This document shows positions 1 through 6,474 of a stretch of DNA of 64,000 nucleotides, piece by piece. Under the pieces are notes generated by a model. That model saw only the letters and a program-made list of their open reading frames with translations, ran no database searches and was not told where the DNA came from. The DNA lies in assembly GCF_029227915.1 (NCBI RefSeq), contig NC_079883.1, positions 11,346,001-11,410,000 of the forward strand. Reading direction: 5' to 3'. Both the position numbers and the translations under genes were made by a program. Origin of the DNA: Hydractinia symbiolongicarpus (lineage: Eukaryota > Cnidaria > Hydrozoa > Anthoathecata > Hydractiniidae). Position 1 is the first letter of the stretch. Each line of letters opens with the position of its first letter.

Positions 1-25
1 TTCCACCTTTTCCACGTCCAGACAT
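1..25 (-). CDS. H2A: Histone H2A, 5' end only (unit 1)
   Basis: Only the first eight codons and one base of the ninth are in the window, with the start codon complement at 23-25. They match the H2A start at 10821. The rest lies to the left of the window. It is divergent from H2B at 310. Confidence 0.9.
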
Positions 26-309
26 AACTGCGATTTGATTTGTAAGTTAATACAAAAACGTACGAATATTTAACGTAAGTGTTAACGAAATAAACTTTAC
101 TCGTTTTTTCATCATAAAAATAGGATCGAAATCATGTTTTTTTAACCAATCATAATTAAGTATTAAACAAAAGATTTTTTTTTTAACCAATTAAATTGCG
201 TATCGGCGTTTTCGGATCGAATTCGATCCGATTTTTTTACTTATAAACAAAAAGTTTTGACTTGCAGTTTAATGCTTATTTACAAGTTAAGTAGCAAAAA
301 TTTTTAACC
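26..309. promoter_or_regulatory. H2A/H2B bidirectional promoter
   Basis: This 284-bp AT-rich spacer separates the divergent H2A and H2B start codons. Visible elements are two CCAAT boxes on the plus strand, each within TTTAACCAAT (near 142-151 and 182-191), a perfect 20-bp palindrome at 212-231, and a TATAAA at 242-247 placed for H2B. No clear TATA box for H2A was fixed; an A/T-rich stretch near 66-75 is one option. The same spacer recurs before every H2B, for example 10822-11105 and 63492-63775. Factor binding is inferred from motif shape only. Confidence 0.75.
212..231. promoter_or_regulatory. 20-bp perfect palindrome in H2A/H2B promoter
   Basis: The sequence reads the same on both strands and is centred on GAATTC, with CGGATC arms. 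It ends 10 bp before the H2B TATA box. Copies lie at 11008, 16860, 22712, 28566, 34418, 40270, 46122, 51974, 57826 and 63678 (start positions). A dimeric factor site is plausible, but none is recognised. Confidence 0.7.
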
Positions 310-714
310 ATGTCTGACGCAGCAGCTAAAGGAGGAAAACAGGCACCTAAAGTAGCCAAGAAAGGTGAAAAAAGAGCCGGCAAAAAAGGAGGAAAGATTG
401 GTGGAACTGGTGAAAAGAAACGCAAGAGAAAGAGAAAGGAAAGTTATGCTATTTACATCTACAATGTTTTGAAACAAGTTCACCCAGATGTCGGAGTTTC
501 AAGCAAAGCTATGAGCATCATGAACTCATTTGTCAACGACATCTTTGAGCGCATTGCTTCCGAAGCTTCGCGTTTGGCTCTTCAAAACAAAAAGTCGACC
601 ATCTCTTCTCGTGAAATTCAAACCGCAGTACGTCTTCTCTTGCCTGGAGAACTTGCAAAACACGCAGTCAGTGAAGGAACAAAAGCCGTCACAAAATACA
701 CAAGCAGCAAGTAA
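310..714 (+). CDS. H2B: Histone H2B (unit 1)
   Basis: Core histone H2B pairs with H2A to form the dimers of the nucleosome. The protein has 134 residues: a Lys/Ala/Gly-rich tail (1-34), the basic HBR patch EKKRKRKRK (35-43), the histone fold (about 45-111), and the C-terminal helix ending AVTKYTSSK. In that ending K129 matches the ubiquitinated lysine of other animals. The start is the first ATG after the TATA box at 242 and gives the MSDAA start common in animals. The segment L89-K95 (LALQNKK) differs from the AHYNK form usual in animal H2B. There is no intron. The mRNA should end just after the stem-loop at 738-753, as in replication-dependent histones. An AATAAA near 806 could act as a backup poly(A) signal. 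H2B shares its promoter with H2A and converges on H4. Confidence 0.98.
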   Translation: MSDAAAKGGKQAPKVAKKGEKRAGKKGGKIGGTGEKKRKRKRKESYAIYIYNVLKQVHPDVGVSSKAMSIMNSFVNDIFERIASEASRLALQNKKSTISSREIQTAVRLLLPGELAKHAVSEGTKAVTKYTSSK

Positions 715-737
715 ACCAACGTCTACCAAACACAAAC

Positions 738-753
738 GGTCTTTTTTAAGACC
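738..753 (+). terminator. Histone 3' stem-loop of H2B
   Basis: GGTCTT-TTTT-AAGACC forms a 6-bp stem with a 4-nt loop, flanked by ACACA. It is the SLBP-binding, non-polyadenylated 3' end of S-phase histone mRNA. The stem differs at several paired positions from the GGCTAT stem of the other four genes, and pairing is kept. Other H2B copies (start): 11534, 17386, 23238, 29092, 34944, 40796, 46648, 52500 (loop variant TTCT) and 58352. A downstream A-rich element follows at 754-775. Confidence 0.95.
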
Positions 754-775
754 ACACATCTTTAAAAAAACATTT
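754..775 (+). promoter_or_regulatory. Histone downstream element (HDE-like), H2B
   Basis: Directly after each of the five stem-loops lies a similar element, roughly ACACAT-N3/4-AAAAAA-CATT. H2B and H2A (minus strand, below 5482) match over ACACATCTTTAAAAAAACAT. H4 (below 1137), H1 (below 2740) and H3 (2464-2485) are variants. The position fits the U7 snRNA pairing site that directs 3' cleavage in animal histone pre-mRNA. Assignment rests on position and similarity among the five genes. Confidence 0.65.
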
Positions 776-1136
776 ACTTGGCGTCACTACAAGTTAACCG
801 AAGTTAATAAAACTTCTAAATAATGTGCTTAAGAACACTAGCCTACATTTAAAATACTTCCCCATGTGTGTGTGTGGATTAGCTTCACTTTTCATACGTA
901 TTATTAGCTGTACTTGCAGAAAAGACAAGTACATTGATCCATGTTATTGCTTACATTTAACTTAACCCAGCTTTTCACGGAAACACTCCCAGGCAAATTA
1001 ACCCTACAAAGTATTTCTAAATTTTTTTTGTGTCATATATGACATAGTATCGTATAGCAATAAATGTAACTGTGACAAGACTTTACACATTGTGTAATTT
1101 GGAAGCGTGCACAAAGTAATGTTTTAAAAGATTTGT
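776..1136. other. H2B-H4 convergent spacer
   Basis: This spacer of about 360 bp lies between the converging 3' ends of H2B and H4. It is AT-rich, with a short TG run at 864-875 (one TG longer than in other units), a TGTCATATATGACA inverted repeat near 1031-1044, and AATAAA sequences. No gene was found in it. Confidence 0.6.
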
Positions 1137-1152
1137 GGCTATAAAAATAGCC
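1137..1152 (-). terminator. Histone 3' stem-loop of H4
   Basis: On the minus strand it reads GGCTATTTTTATAGCC, a 6-bp stem with TTTT loop, followed by ACAAAT. Other H4 copies (start): 11931, 17783, 23635, 29489, 35341, 41193, 47045, 52897 and 58749. Confidence 0.95.
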
Positions 1153-1176
1153 GTTTTTGTTGAGCAATGACAACGC

Positions 1177-1533
<357 letters not shown>

Positions 1534-1622
1534 TTAACAGAATTCAGACAGCTTTAAAAAGAGGCCATAAAATTACCTACTGCTCGTGGAAACACCCTAA
1601 TTAACCAATAGAGTTGCGTCAT

Positions 1623-1647
1623 TACAAAATGTTCCGAACATTTTGTA
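1623..1647. promoter_or_regulatory. 25-bp palindrome in H4/H3 promoter
   Basis: Two perfect 12-bp arms (TACAAAATGTTC and its reverse complement) flank a single C at 1635. It lies nearer the H4 gene. Other copies start at 6565, 12417, 18269, 24121, 29975, 35827, 41679, 47531, 53383 and 59235. It is unrelated in sequence to the palindrome of the H2A/H2B promoter. Confidence 0.65.
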
Positions 1648-1952
1648 CATTTTTTTAAGTAAAACTGTAGTTTTTTTAAAAATTCGTGGTCTTAATGTTT
1701 CAGTAAGGCAATAAATTTGGCATCGTTGGAATTCGCCAAACCTTCTGCTACTTACTAAAAAAAAAAAAAGTCAAAAGCTTTTGTGTATCAGAAGATACAG
1801 CCGTTTTCCCGTAGCCAAAAAACACAGATTTTATAAAAATGTTAAAGTAATGAGCGTAATGTCATTATGCAGCCAATCAGAAATTACTTTCTTAGCACCA
1901 ATCAAATGGTTTGTTTTGAACCTTAGCTGTCAATCAATATGAGAAATAAAAC

Positions 1953-1960
1953 TTTGGCGC
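1953..1960 (+). promoter_or_regulatory. E2F-like site near the H3 start
   Basis: TTTGGCGC fits the E2F consensus TTTSSCGC. The same ten bases, TTTGGCGCGA, occur upstream of H1 at 3483-3492. It lies about 55 bp before the H3 ATG, around the expected transcription start. Confidence 0.45.
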
Positions 1961-2011
1961 GATAGTGCATTTTAGACCGTCTTGTGTATCCGTACTACAT
2001 CGACTTCTTAA

Positions 2012-2463
<452 letters not shown>

Positions 2464-2525
2464 ACACATCCATAAAAAATATTACGGCTAGCTTTTTATA
2501 TCAAACTTTGTTCTGCTTTCTGTTT

Positions 2526-2561
2526 AAATTTTATGCTACATAAAAATTTTATGCTACATAA
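2526..2561. repeat. 18-bp tandem duplication
   Basis: AAATTTTATGCTACATAA occurs twice in a row without mismatch, 60-100 bp after the H3 stem-loop. The same pair is present in each unit, for example near 7467-7502. No function is evident. Confidence 0.85.
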
Positions 2562-2581
2562 AGTTTGACAATGTTAAAAAT

Positions 2582-2677
2582 ATGAAGGGCAAGAAAAGTA
2601 AAAGCAAGAAAATAAGAAATTTAAAAACGAAAATACTTAAACTTAGGGAATCTAATCTTAAAATTACTCTTTTTTAA
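2582..2677 (+). other. Possible 31-codon lysine-rich small ORF
   Basis: The ORF starts MKGKKSKSKKIRNLKTK and ends KITLF (KFTLF in other units). It is basic in the first half and has Leu/Ile spaced roughly like a short amphipathic helix in the second half. It lies between the converging H3 and H1 genes. It is open in all units (start 7523, 13375, 19227, 25079, 30933, 36785, 42637, 48489, 54341 and 60193), but the units are nearly identical, so that says little about selection. It may well be chance in A-rich sequence. Confidence 0.2.
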
Positions 2678-2739
2678 CTGTTTAAGTGACTTAAACAAGT
2701 TTAACTTTGTACCAAGATAATGTTTTTTTGTAAATGTGT

Positions 2740-2755
2740 GGCTATAAAAATAGCC
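2740..2755 (-). terminator. Histone 3' stem-loop of H1
   Basis: Minus-strand GGCTATTTTTATAGCC followed by ACACAT. Other H1 copies (start): 7681, 13533, 19385, 25237, 31091, 36943, 42795, 48647, 54499 and 60351. Confidence 0.95.
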
Positions 2756-2787
2756 GTTTGTTAATGTAATAGCCAGATACACACAAA

Positions 2788-3339
2788 TTATTTTTTTGCG
2801 GTCTTCTTTGCTGCCTTTTTGGGAGTCTTTTTGACCTTCTTTGCTGCAGGTTTTTTAGCAACAGGCTTCTTTGTGGGTTTCTTAGCTGCTGGTTTCTTAG
2901 CCGAGGCTTTCTTTGTGGCAGGCTTCTTTGCTGCTTTCTTTGGCGTGCTCTTCTTTGCTGGCTTCTTTTTTGGTGTACTTTTCTTTGCAGTAGGCTTCTT
3001 TGCCGTTGGCTTTTTTGCTGCGGCCTTTTTCTTAGGTTTTTCTTTTTTTACCTGACCTAGCTTGAATGATCCAGAAGCACCAGTGCCTTTAGTTTGAATC
3101 AAATCGCCTGATGTTACTCCTCGTTTAAGAGCCATTTTCAGATGATGATCTGAGTTTTCAGCAACTTTGTAATTTGCATGAATATATTTTGTAATAGCTT
3201 GGCGAGATGAACCACCGCGTTCCTTTAGGGTAGCGATAGCAGCCTTGATCATGTCCACATATTTAGGGTGATCAGCTGTCTTCTTTGCAGCAGGTTTCTT
3301 CTTGGGTGCGATTTTCTTTGGAGAAGCTGCTTCACTCAT
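2788..3339 (-). CDS. H1: Linker histone H1 (unit 1)
   Basis: H1 binds linker DNA at the nucleosome dyad and compacts chromatin. The protein has 183 residues: a short N-tail with SPKK (6-9), a winged-helix globular domain (about 22-95) ending in SGSFKLG, and a Lys/Ala/Pro tail with three TPKK motifs (122-125, 132-135, 172-175), which are usual CDK and AT-minor-groove motifs. I chose the ATG at 3339 (MSEAASPKK). The frame stays open nine codons further up, but only to a TTG at 3366, which is not expected as a start here. It converges on H3, with the stem-loop at 2740-2755. Upstream, an E2F-like TTTGGCGCGAAAA lies at 3483-3495. Confidence 0.97.
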   Translation of the reverse strand: MSEAASPKKIAPKKKPAAKKTADHPKYVDMIKAAIATLKERGGSSRQAITKYIHANYKVAENSDHHLKMALKRGVTSGDLIQTKGTGASGSFKLGQVKKEKPKKKAAAKKPTAKKPTAKKSTPKKKPAKKSTPKKAAKKPATKKASAKKPAAKKPTKKPVAKKPAAKKVKKTPKKAAKKTAKK

Positions 3340-3918
3340 TTTTAATGTTTTCTTACAACAATCCAACGATAAACGATGCTTGTTATCACAGTAGAAGTAT
3401 ACTAAACATTACCGTGTAAATGAGATATAATTTAAGACGGTGCGAAGTATGCGGACGTAAAAGTACCACTCCCGGGAATTGATTTGGCGCGAAAACAGAA
3501 ATGTGTGTTTCTGTACATCGTATAATGTCCGTTTTGGGAGCCGCGACTATGCGAAAGCATGTTAATTTTTATTTGTAGCACGACGCAATAGTCTGAAAGA
3601 GAAGCTGCTGGAGTTTGAGGTCTTCAGCATTACATCTACTCTGTTAATTTGGGCTTCTTCCGCGCCCGTGTTAGGATTTTCATAAAGCGTTCTTTGGTTT
3701 GCGTTGCGTATGTCGGCCTACATCATCGACACGGCCTGTTTCCGGCTATTAGGAGCAATTCATATATTGGGCACTGCGTTTCGACTTTTTTATTAGACCA
3801 CAGTAAAAAAATTCACTCACAGAAGTCCCTTTCTTTCATGGCTACAAACACGAAGAATTCTGTCGTAAGTAAAACGAATGCGCAAGCCAAAATAACGATG
3901 GGGCGAAGTCATAAGCAT
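3340..3918. other. H1-tRNA spacer with H1 promoter
   Basis: The spacer is about 580 bp. The H1-proximal part should hold the H1 promoter: an E2F-like site at 3483-3495 and a CCCGGG at 3472-3477. Further right lies an inverted repeat (3545-3553 with 3584-3593) enclosing ATGC-GAAA-GCAT and AATTTTTAT. The rest, to the tRNA, has mixed composition and no recognised gene. Ten unit-1 differences from other units fall mostly here and in the next spacer. Long ORFs crossing it use non-ATG starts and run through the tRNA, so they are not genes. Confidence 0.6.
3483..3495. promoter_or_regulatory. E2F-like site upstream of H1
   Basis: TTTGGCGCGAAAA reads as an E2F-type site on both strands (TTTGGCGC and TTTTCGCG). 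It lies about 145 bp upstream of the H1 ATG. It is the strongest S-phase promoter signal visible in the unit. Confidence 0.5.
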
Positions 3919-3991
3919 GGCCCTGTGGCCCAATGGATAAGGCATCTGACTACGAATCAGGGGATTCCAGGTTCGACTCCTGGCAGGGTCG
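3919..3991 (+). tRNA. tRNA-Arg (anticodon ACG), unit 1
   Basis: It is 73 nt without an intron. The acceptor arms GGCCCTG and CAGGGTC pair with one G-U, with discriminator G. The D arm GCCCAATGGATAAGGC contains the A box, the anticodon loop is CTACGAA with anticodon ACG, and the T arm CCAGGTTCGACTCCTGG contains the B box GGTTCGACTCC. It matches the eukaryotic tRNA-Arg(ACG) family and reads CGN codons through A34-to-inosine editing. CCA is not encoded, as in eukaryotes. The first downstream T run is only TTT (4002-4004). The first TTTT comes about 200 nt later, at 4193-4196, after a hairpin. Confidence 0.96.
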
Positions 3992-4170
3992 CACTGTCGC
4001 ATTTCGGCTGCATGGTCTACTGTGTAACGCGCGCGCACGTTCTGGCGTAATGCGTTGATAAACGGAATGTACGCAGTCATATTGGAAAGTAATATCACGC
4101 ACTTAGTATCGTCGCCTTTGTTAGCATTCATGTAAGTTACCATCCACTCGCTACAGTCGCTCTCCATCCT

Positions 4171-4196
4171 ACGGCTAAATCAACAGCCGTGATTTT
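4171..4196 (+). terminator. Hairpin plus T-run after the tRNA
   Basis: ACGGCT-AAATCAAC-AGCCGT followed two bases later by TTTT (TTTTT in other units, e.g. 9134-9138). A T run of four or more ends Pol III transcription, and this is the first such run after the tRNA. Whether transcripts reach it is unknown. Confidence 0.4.
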
Positions 4197-4258
4197 ACTA
4201 TGTCGCCGTCCATCCGTACGCGGTGACAGTTGTAAGCTTTACAGTAACGTGACATGCT

Positions 4259-4271
4259 CCACAAGCAGTTA
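4259..4271 (+). promoter_or_regulatory. PSE-like element of U2
   Basis: CCACAAGCAGTTA begins 54 bp before the U2 start. The same nine-base core CCACAAGCA begins 57 bp before U1. Metazoan snRNA genes carry a proximal sequence element at about this distance, bound by SNAPc. Other copies (start): 9201, 15053, 20905, 26759, 32611, 38463, 44315, 50167, 56019 and 61871. Confidence 0.75.
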
Positions 4272-4312
4272 CGGTGTGTGGACGATGCCTATCATGGCAA
4301 CGCTTGTTCTTT

Positions 4313-4500
4313 ATCGCTTCTCGGCCTAATGGCTAAGATCAAGTGTAGTATCTGTTCTTATCAGTTTAATATCTGGTAGGCCATTCTCTGAATGGTCAGT
4401 ATATTAATCTGATTTTTGGCCTTGGGTCATGGAGGTGGATTCATTCACGCCGTGACCACGGGTTGCCTTGGTGTTGCACTATTACCGATGGCGGCCCACA
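4313..4500 (+). ncRNA. U2: U2 snRNA (unit 1)
   Basis: U2 pairs with the intron branch point in the spliceosome. The RNA starts ATCGCTTCTCGGCC as in animals. It contains GTGTAGTATCTGTTC with the branch-pairing GTAGTA, the conserved TCAGTTTAATATCTG, an Sm site ATTTTTGG, and a 3' stem-loop closed by GGGTTGCC/GGCGGCCC. The length of about 188 nt equals the usual animal U2; the 3' end is set by the last stem. A PSE-like element lies at -54 and a 3'-box-like element just downstream (4501-4521). It is co-oriented with U1. Confidence 0.95.
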
Positions 4501-4521
4501 TAAGCAATAAAAGAATAATAG
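4501..4521 (+). promoter_or_regulatory. 3'-box-like element after U2
   Basis: TAAGCAATAAAAGAATAATAG directly follows the RNA end. A related stretch, TAAGTCAAAATGAATGAGC, follows U1 at 4858-4876. The position and A-rich character fit the 3' box that directs snRNA 3' end formation by Integrator. The match is between only two genes, so it is tentative. Confidence 0.45.
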
Positions 4522-4632
4522 CAGTCCTCTTTCCGACGGCACTCTGCATAGTCTACGGCGGGAACAAAACGCGTACACTGGGGGAGAATACAGCCTATGC
4601 CCCGCGACACGGCAGTTTATAACACACTCAAG

Positions 4633-4645
4633 CCACAAGCATTAA
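4633..4645 (+). promoter_or_regulatory. PSE-like element of U1
   Basis: CCACAAGCATTAA begins 57 bp before the U1 start and shares the CCACAAGCA core with the U2 element. Other copies (start): 9575, 15427, 21279, 27133, 32985, 38837, 44689, 50541, 56393 and 62245. Confidence 0.75.
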
Positions 4646-4689
4646 CAAACTTTGAAGGGTACCCTCATGCTACGGTGCAGTTCCAACTC

Positions 4690-4854
4690 ATACTTACCTG
4701 ACGGGGAAGTAAAGACTGATCAATGAGGGTTTTCTTCCAGAGTGAGGCTCTTGCATTGCACTACGCTTGGGCTGACCTCTGCGATTACTGCAAACGTCAG
4801 TAACTCGACCGTACAATTTCTGGTAGTGGGGGCCTGCGTCCGCGCTCGCCCCCT
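4690..4854 (+). ncRNA. U1: U1 snRNA (unit 1)
   Basis: U1 recognises 5' splice sites. The RNA begins ATACTTACCTG, the splice-site pairing end. Stem-loop II includes the CATTGCACTACGCT loop (U1A-type ATTGCAC). GACCTCTGCGATTACTGC follows. The Sm site is AATTTCTGG, and the 3' stem-loop GGGGGCCTGCGTCCGCGCTCGCCCC closes the RNA at about 165 nt, the animal length. U2 lies 189 bp upstream in the same direction, and 5S converges from downstream. Confidence 0.95.
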
Positions 4855-5202
4855 CCTTAAGTCAAAATGAATGAGCTTAGAAAAGTTGCGCGGCCAAATG
4901 TCGGTGGTGACTTAAACGCTAAGGTAAAACCTCGCTTGGCTGTTACGAAACGTGATTGCGATATAAGTCCTCGGAAGGCGGCGGAATTTTATTTTATTTG
5001 CCATTCCGTCAGGGTTATTGGATGATCGGCAATAGATCGAGTTTGTATGCATTTGAAAGCTCTTTTTTCTCGTACTATCACCTGAAAATGTCGTAGGAAA
5101 ATGTCATAGGAAACACTTTCAACAACCGCCACGTTCCTTAATTGTTATAACAAGAAATATATCACAGCACCATTGAAATGAAAAGGCAACAAATGAAATG
5201 AA
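4855..5202. other. U1-5S spacer
   Basis: This 348-bp spacer holds a U1 3'-box-like element (4858-4876), an imperfect hairpin GGCGGAAT/ATTCCGTC around a T-rich loop near 4978-5009, and a 13-bp near-perfect tandem pair (AAAATGTCGTAGG, AAAATGTCATAGG) near 5086-5111. In unit 1 there is also a 21-bp insertion near 5169-5195. No further RNA gene was recognised. Confidence 0.55.
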
Positions 5203-5322
5203 AAGCCTACGACACCGGGAGTTCCCAGGCGGTCCCCCATCCAAGTACTATCCCGGCCCGACGATGCTTAACTTCCGTGATCAGACGAGAACGGGTGTGT
5301 TCATCGTGGTATGGCCGTAGAC
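5203..5322 (-). rRNA. 5S: 5S rRNA (unit 1)
   Basis: It is 120 nt on the minus strand: the 5' end is GTCTACGGCCATACC, the internal control region includes AAGTTAAGCATCGTCGGGCC and AGTACTTGGATGGG, and the 3' end CGTAGGCTT pairs with the 5' end. It is full length and intact. A TTTT run overlaps the 3' end (5201-5204 on the plus strand) and would end Pol III transcription. It is co-oriented with the H2A of the next unit, whose 3' stem-loop lies 160 bp upstream. Confidence 0.98.
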
Positions 5323-5481
5323 ATTAGTAGGGGCAAATACGTGCAATTTATTTTGACGTTGTGATCAAATTTTTTTATTTAATTTCTTTGAGTTACTTAG
5401 GACAAGGCGTATGCATGGATTATCTATTAGACTTTAAGGTTATAGTTTTGTGAAAAAAACAATGTTTTTTTAAAGATGTGT

Positions 5482-5497
5482 GGCTATAAAAATAGCC
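5482..5497 (-). terminator. Histone 3' stem-loop of H2A
   Basis: Minus-strand GGCTATTTTTATAGCC followed by ACACATCTTTAAAAAAACATT. Other H2A copies (start): 10403, 16255, 22107, 27961, 33813, 39665, 45517, 51369, 57221 and 63073. Confidence 0.95.
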
Positions 5498-5519
5498 GTT
5501 GTTTTCTGAGTGTAGCGGT

Positions 5520-5808
5520 TTACTTCTTCTGTCCTTTGTCGTTCTTCTTTGGGAGTAAGACAGCTTGAATGTTTGGCAAAACACCACCAGCTGCAATGGT
5601 TACACCGCTCAAAAGTTTGTTTAATTCTTCATCATTACGAACAGCCAATTGTAAATGTCTTGGAATAATCCTAGCTTTTTTGTTGTCTCTTGCTGCGTTA
5701 CCAGCCAACTCCAATATCTCAGCAGATAAATATTCCAAGACGGCTGCTAAGTAAACTGGTGCTCCAGATCCAATTCGGTTAGCATAGTGCCCTCTACGAA
5801 GGAATCTA
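5520..5808 (-). CDS. H2A: Histone H2A, truncated by the gap (unit 2)
   Basis: Residues 32-126 are present and match the complete copy at 10441-10821. Residues 1-31 and the start codon fall in the N gap. This is an assembly truncation, not a broken gene. Confidence 0.95.
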
Positions 5809-6308
5809 NNNNNNNNNNNNNNNNNNNNNNNNNNNNNNNNNNNNNNNNNNNNNNNNNNNNNNNNNNNNNNNNNNNNNNNNNNNNNNNNNNNNNNNNNNNN
5901 NNNNNNNNNNNNNNNNNNNNNNNNNNNNNNNNNNNNNNNNNNNNNNNNNNNNNNNNNNNNNNNNNNNNNNNNNNNNNNNNNNNNNNNNNNNNNNNNNNNN
6001 NNNNNNNNNNNNNNNNNNNNNNNNNNNNNNNNNNNNNNNNNNNNNNNNNNNNNNNNNNNNNNNNNNNNNNNNNNNNNNNNNNNNNNNNNNNNNNNNNNNN
6101 NNNNNNNNNNNNNNNNNNNNNNNNNNNNNNNNNNNNNNNNNNNNNNNNNNNNNNNNNNNNNNNNNNNNNNNNNNNNNNNNNNNNNNNNNNNNNNNNNNNN
6201 NNNNNNNNNNNNNNNNNNNNNNNNNNNNNNNNNNNNNNNNNNNNNNNNNNNNNNNNNNNNNNNNNNNNNNNNNNNNNNNNNNNNNNNNNNNNNNNNNNNN
6301 NNNNNNNN
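5809..6308. other. Assembly gap of 500 N
   Basis: The run is exactly 500 N, a placeholder size. Aligned to unit 3, the flanks correspond to 10729 and 12162, so about 1,432 bp is expected: the H2A 5' end, the H2A/H2B promoter, all of H2B, and the 3' part of H4. Extra whole units could also be missing. Confidence 0.98.

Positions 6309-6474
<166 letters not shown>

Larger units (their letters stand above)
3992..4312. other. tRNA-U2 spacer
   Basis: This 321-bp spacer contains a (CG)4 run near 4029-4036, a hairpin ACGGCT/AGCCGT at 4171-4190 followed by a T run, and the U2 PSE-like element at 4259-4271. No gene was recognised. In all later units the T run is one base longer (TTTTT). Confidence 0.6.

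Noticed and set aside
2819-3055. 78-codon Phe/Gly/Ala-rich frame antisense to H1
   Set aside because: It is the shadow of the Lys/Ala/Pro repeats of H1 read backwards.
3340-3366. Longer H1 beginning nine codons upstream (MDCCKKTLK)
   Set aside because: The codon there is TTG. The first ATG gives MSEAASPKK, a usual H1 start.
3649-4050. 133-codon plus-strand frame and the 116-codon minus-strand frame over the tRNA
   Set aside because: Both run through the tRNA-Arg gene, the plus-strand frame has no ATG at its start, and neither resembles a known protein. The frame changes when the CG run changes in unit 5.
4416-4638. Short frames over the U2 3' half and the U2-U1 spacer, on both strands
   Set aside because: They overlap the U2 RNA and its downstream signals and look like no protein. 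One changes by a spacer variant in unit 10.
3500-5202. U4, U5, U6, U7 or spliced-leader RNA gene in the spacers
   Set aside because: I looked on both strands for their conserved cores (U6 ACAGAGA, the U5 loop, the U4 5' end, the U7 Sm site) and found none.
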